This document shows positions 12,019 through 14,680 of a stretch of DNA of 14,680 bases, piece by piece (position 1 is the stretch's first letter; each line of letters starts with the position of its first letter). The notes beneath the pieces are model-generated. The model made no database searches and had not been told where the DNA came from. It saw only the letters and a program-made list of their open reading frames with translations. A program made the position numbers and the translations under genes. Source of the stretch: Gallionellaceae bacterium (GTDB lineage Bacteria > Pseudomonadota > Gammaproteobacteria > Burkholderiales > Gallionellaceae); the NCBI GenBank assembly GCA_003445795.1, contig DMCN01000118.1, positions 278 to 14,957 on the forward strand. Direction: 5' to 3'.

Positions 12019-14680
12019 TTATGACCTTTCCCGCACCAGCACCTTCACTCCCGGCGCCCAGGCATCCGTCGGCTTCTTCTTGAAAGTGACTAGCGTGAGC
12101 ATGGACGGGTCGTACACGCCGACGTTGTGGGTGACTGGGGTAGTCAACAGGTATTGGGCGCGGGTGGCCTTGAGGAACTTCGCGACGCGCTCGATGTTGG
12201 CGATGTCGAGGTGGGCGAAGGGTTCGTCGATGAACACGAAGCCGCCGGGGCGGGATTCTTCCATCATCAGCGCCACCAGCAGGATCAGTGACTTCATCAC
12301 CTGCTGGCCGCCTGAGGCGTCGCCGTCGTTCATGCCCATGAAGCCTTTGTCGTCGAAGTTGAAGCGCACCGCGAGTCCGGCCTGCGCCAGCGACAGGTCG
12401 TTGTTGTCGAGCAGGACCGGTTCGTTATCCACCTTGATGCCGGCCAGGTCGCCCAGCACCTTGAGGTTCTTCACGTAGCGGCCGACGGTGTGGCGCAACA
12501 CGGCGATGTATTGCTCGCGCGCCGTCTCGGTCTGGCTGCGCGCCATCTCGTTGTCGCGGCGGCGCGTGGATAAGTCATTTTCCATGCGCTGGTAGTCGTC
12601 CTTGATCTTGTCGCGCAGTGCGACCACGGTGTCGTCGGTCTCCCAGGATTCTTCCTTGAAGCGGTATTCGATCTCCTCGATGCGGCGGTCGATGTTGGTG
12701 GTGTCGCGGTATTTCTCGGCGATCTGCTGGTTGGCCGTTTCGTCGCACCAGCCTGCCGGGAACTGCTTGCGGTTGTGGCGCAGCGTTTGCAGGCGGCGGA
12801 TCTGATCTTCGCGTGCAGAACGGTTTTCCTTGCCGGAGATTTCCTTCTCCAGCGTTTGCAGCGCGAACTGGATCTTCTGCGAACTGGTGTAGGCCGCAGT
12901 GACGGCCTTGTCGGCCTGTTCACGTTCCTGCTGCGCTTGCAACACGGTGTTGTCGCGGCGGCGCAGTACCAGTGCATCGTAGTTCTGGCGTGCCTCGGCG
13001 AACTCGGCCGCGCGGGCGGCGAGCTGCGCACTGGCGCTGACCCCGGCCAGCTGTGCCTGCTGGTTGCGGATGCGGGCGGTGAGGTCGTCGCGCTGTTCGC
13101 GTAACGGCGCAAGCGCCTTGTCGATGCCGCTGCGTTGTTCGCGCAGGGCTTCCAGCCGCGCCTTGCCGAAGCGTGCCTGTTCCTGTGCGGCATAACGACC
13201 GCCGCGCCGTTCGCGCAAATAGCCTTGGCGTGTGATCCAGTCTTCGCCGCGCGGCAGCTTGGCCCCGGCCACGGCATCTTCCACGCGGCGTGTGCGTTCC
13301 AGCGTGCGCAGCAGCCATTCCGGCACCGGCTTGGTGAAGCGCACCACTTCCAGCAGCGAACCCTTGGGCGGAAGGCCTGCAGACATACAATCCGGCACGA
13401 TGAAGTGGCGGTAGCGCAGCTTTTCGCCCAGCGCCATCGCCGATTCAGTGTCTTTCTCTTTGGCGAGCAGCACGATGTGCGCGGAAGGCGCGAGCACGGC
13501 TTCCACGGCGGCTTGCCAGGATGGATCGGCGATCTCTACCACGTCGGCGAGCAGGTCGTGTGCGATTCCGGCCTGGGTTAGAGCCTGGCGGAAGGCTGCC
13601 ACATCCATCGGATCGGCGCGTCGACCTGCCGCGAGGTTTTCCAGCATCTCGTCGAGCTGGCGCAGCTTTTGTTCCTGTTCGGCGATGCGTACCAGCAGAT
13701 TGGCGCGCTCGCTTTCCATGTGTTCGATCTCGCGCGCATCGGCGAGCTTGCCGCCTTCGCTGGCCTGTGCCTGCTGTTCCAGGCGCTTTTGCTGTTCGAC
13801 GATGGTTTCCCAGCGCCCGAGTTCGCGGTTGAGTTCGTTCAGTGCACGTTGCTGGTTTTGTTCGCTGTCGGTAGCAGCCTGACGGCGCAGTTGTGCGGCT
13901 TCCAGCGCCTGTTGCTGCATTTGAAGTTCCAACTGCAATTCTTTGCGCTCGACGCGCTTGGCGCGCCATTCCTTGCGCATGGATTGCAGGGTGCGCCGCG
14001 CATTGTCGGTTTCGCGTTGCAGCAGGTAGTGTTCCAAACGCGGTCGCGTTTCGGAAAACAGGTCGGTGCGCTCCTGGTTGAGGCGGTGCCATTCCAGATA
14101 GCGGTTCACCTTCTGTTCGTGCTTTTCCAGATTGTTGCCCAGCGCTTCGAGTTGGTTCTGCGCCGCATCCAGCTCGCGCGAAGTGTGTTCCTGATGGTGG
14201 CGTGCTTCCTGATAGCGCTCCAGTACTTCCTTGTCGCCGAACACCTGGAACACCAGGTCAAGCAAATCCTTGTGCGACAGTTCGCACAGCTTGTCGGTCT
14301 GGCCCTGTTCCAGCGACAGCACGCGGGCGATGGCGGGGGACAATCCGGCACTGTGCAGGATGCGCTGGTAATCGCGCACGCCGAACTCTTCGCCTTTCTG
14401 CTCGATCTCTTGCAGGCTCACCTCGCCGTCGGCGATCCAATATTTGCGCGACCAGTCGCCGCCTTTCTTGTCGATGCGGCAAGCCAATGTAATCTTGTCC
14501 TGCTGGTAGGGCAGGCGGAACGGGCGGTAGCTGGCGCCGGGCGGGCACCGGTTGTCCACCACGCCGCGCAGCCAGCAGAAGTCCTCGCCGTTGCGGCGCA
14601 CATAGCGCTTGTAGTCGCGCTTCTTCGAGCATTCCAGCGCCAGCAGCGTGCGCATGGCGTCGAGCAGCGTGGTCTTGCCG
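12019..14680 (-). CDS. Compact SMC/Rad50-like coiled-coil ATPase, N-terminus cut by window edge
   Basis: The frame runs off the right edge; its first visible codons encode GKTTLLDAM, the end of a Walker A loop, so only a few dozen residues are missing. Numbering from the M at 14655, a Q-loop lies in LSLEQGQTDKL (Q117). Coiled coil spans about 140-345. A hinge-like globular domain follows (about 345-490; VVEIADPSWQAAVEAVLAP, then DWITRQGYLRERRGG), then coiled coil (about 495-725). The C-terminal head has ABC signature ASGGQ (780-784), Walker B FVFIDEP (806-812), D-loop HLD and a histidine near 843. This is the full SMC plan but only about 930 residues, shorter than chromosomal SMC (about 1170). 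It may act in DNA repair, chromosome organisation or plasmid/phage defence; no partner gene is visible. It ends 93 bases before lysS on the same strand. Confidence 0.85.
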   Translation of the reverse strand, partial: GKTTLLDAMRTLLALECSKKRDYKRYVRRNGEDFCWLRGVVDNRCPPGASYRPFRLPYQQDKITLACRIDKKGGDWSRKYWIADGEVSLQEIEQKGEEFGVRDYQRILHSAGLSPAIARVLSLEQGQTDKLCELSHKDLLDLVFQVFGDKEVLERYQEARHHQEHTSRELDAAQNQLEALGNNLEKHEQKVNRYLEWHRLNQERTDLFSETRPRLEHYLLQRETDNARRTLQSMRKEWRAKRVERKELQLELQMQQQALEAAQLRRQAATDSEQNQQRALNELNRELGRWETIVEQQKRLEQQAQASEGGKLADAREIEHMESERANLLVRIAEQEQKLRQLDEMLENLAAGRRADPMDVAAFRQALTQAGIAHDLLADVVEIADPSWQAAVEAVLAPSAHIVLLAKEKDTESAMALGEKLRYRHFIVPDCMSAGLPPKGSLLEVVRFTKPVPEWLLRTLERTRRVEDAVAGAKLPRGEDWITRQGYLRERRGGRYAAQEQARFGKARLEALREQRSGIDKALAPLREQRDDLTARIRNQQAQLAGVSASAQLAARAAEFAEARQNYDALVLRRRDNTVLQAQQEREQADKAVTAAYTSSQKIQFALQTLEKEISGKENRSAREDQIRRLQTLRHNRKQFPAGWCDETANQQIAEKYRDTTNIDRRIEEIEYRFKEESWETDDTVVALRDKIKDDYQRMENDLSTRRRDNEMARSQTETAREQYIAVLRHTVGRYVKNLKVLGDLAGIKVDNEPVLLDNNDLSLAQAGLAVRFNFDDKGFMGMNDGDASGGQQVMKSLILLVALMMEESRPGGFVFIDEPFAHLDIANIERVAKFLKATRAQYLLTTPVTHNVGVYDPSMLTLVTFKKKPTDAWAPGVKVLVRERS

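Noticed and set aside
12471..13277. 268-residue open frame on the - strand in another phase of the SMC-like gene
   Set aside because: Ala/Arg/Ser/Thr-rich out-of-frame reading; the SMC-like frame is continuous through it.

Overview
The window looks like chromosomal DNA of a betaproteobacterium. The gene content (System I cytochrome c maturation, class II LysRS, CRP-type regulator, DUF3365 cytochrome) and codon style would suit the Nitrosomonadales/Gallionellaceae, but that placement is inference from protein style, not a search. Every gene is intact except the two cut by the window edges. I see no rRNA, tRNA, CRISPR array, insertion sequence or phage gene.

Left block (1-3513, + strand): the 3' half of a cytochrome c maturation operon, ccmF (5' truncated by the edge), ccmG, ccmH and ccmI, tightly packed with ATGA overlaps. 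These proteins carry out the reductive and haem-ligation half of periplasmic c-type cytochrome assembly. A 390-base non-coding stretch with several hairpins follows.

Middle block (3904-8799, + strand): a TonB-dependent outer-membrane receptor, a lone periplasmic substrate-binding protein (ABC_sub_bind/TrpX-like) and a membrane-bound hybrid histidine kinase whose start overlaps the binding-protein stop. No ABC permease, ABC ATPase, sigma/anti-sigma pair or DNA-binding response regulator accompanies them. The layout suggests a signal route from outer membrane through periplasm to inner membrane, and it is the best candidate for an undescribed system here. The receptor gene also carries three separate runs of seven G, possible slippage sites.

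Right block (14680-8833, - strand, read right to left): a compact SMC/Rad50-like coiled-coil ATPase cut by the right edge; lysS; a CRP/FNR-type regulator whose ATG directly abuts the lysS stop; a small YgaP-like (DUF2892) membrane protein; and a DUF3365 mono-haem c-type cytochrome. Between the regulator and the DUF2892 gene lies a 22-base palindrome with a perfect TGTGA-N6-TCACA core. A TATCCT box sits at the spacing expected of a class II CRP-type activated promoter, and the regulator's recognition helix has the CRP-like R-E-x-x-x-R residues. A strong intrinsic terminator separates DUF2892 from the cytochrome gene. The cytochrome would need the Ccm machinery encoded at the other end of the window. 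The + and - strand gene sets converge at a perfect 11-base-pair hairpin at 8801-8826.
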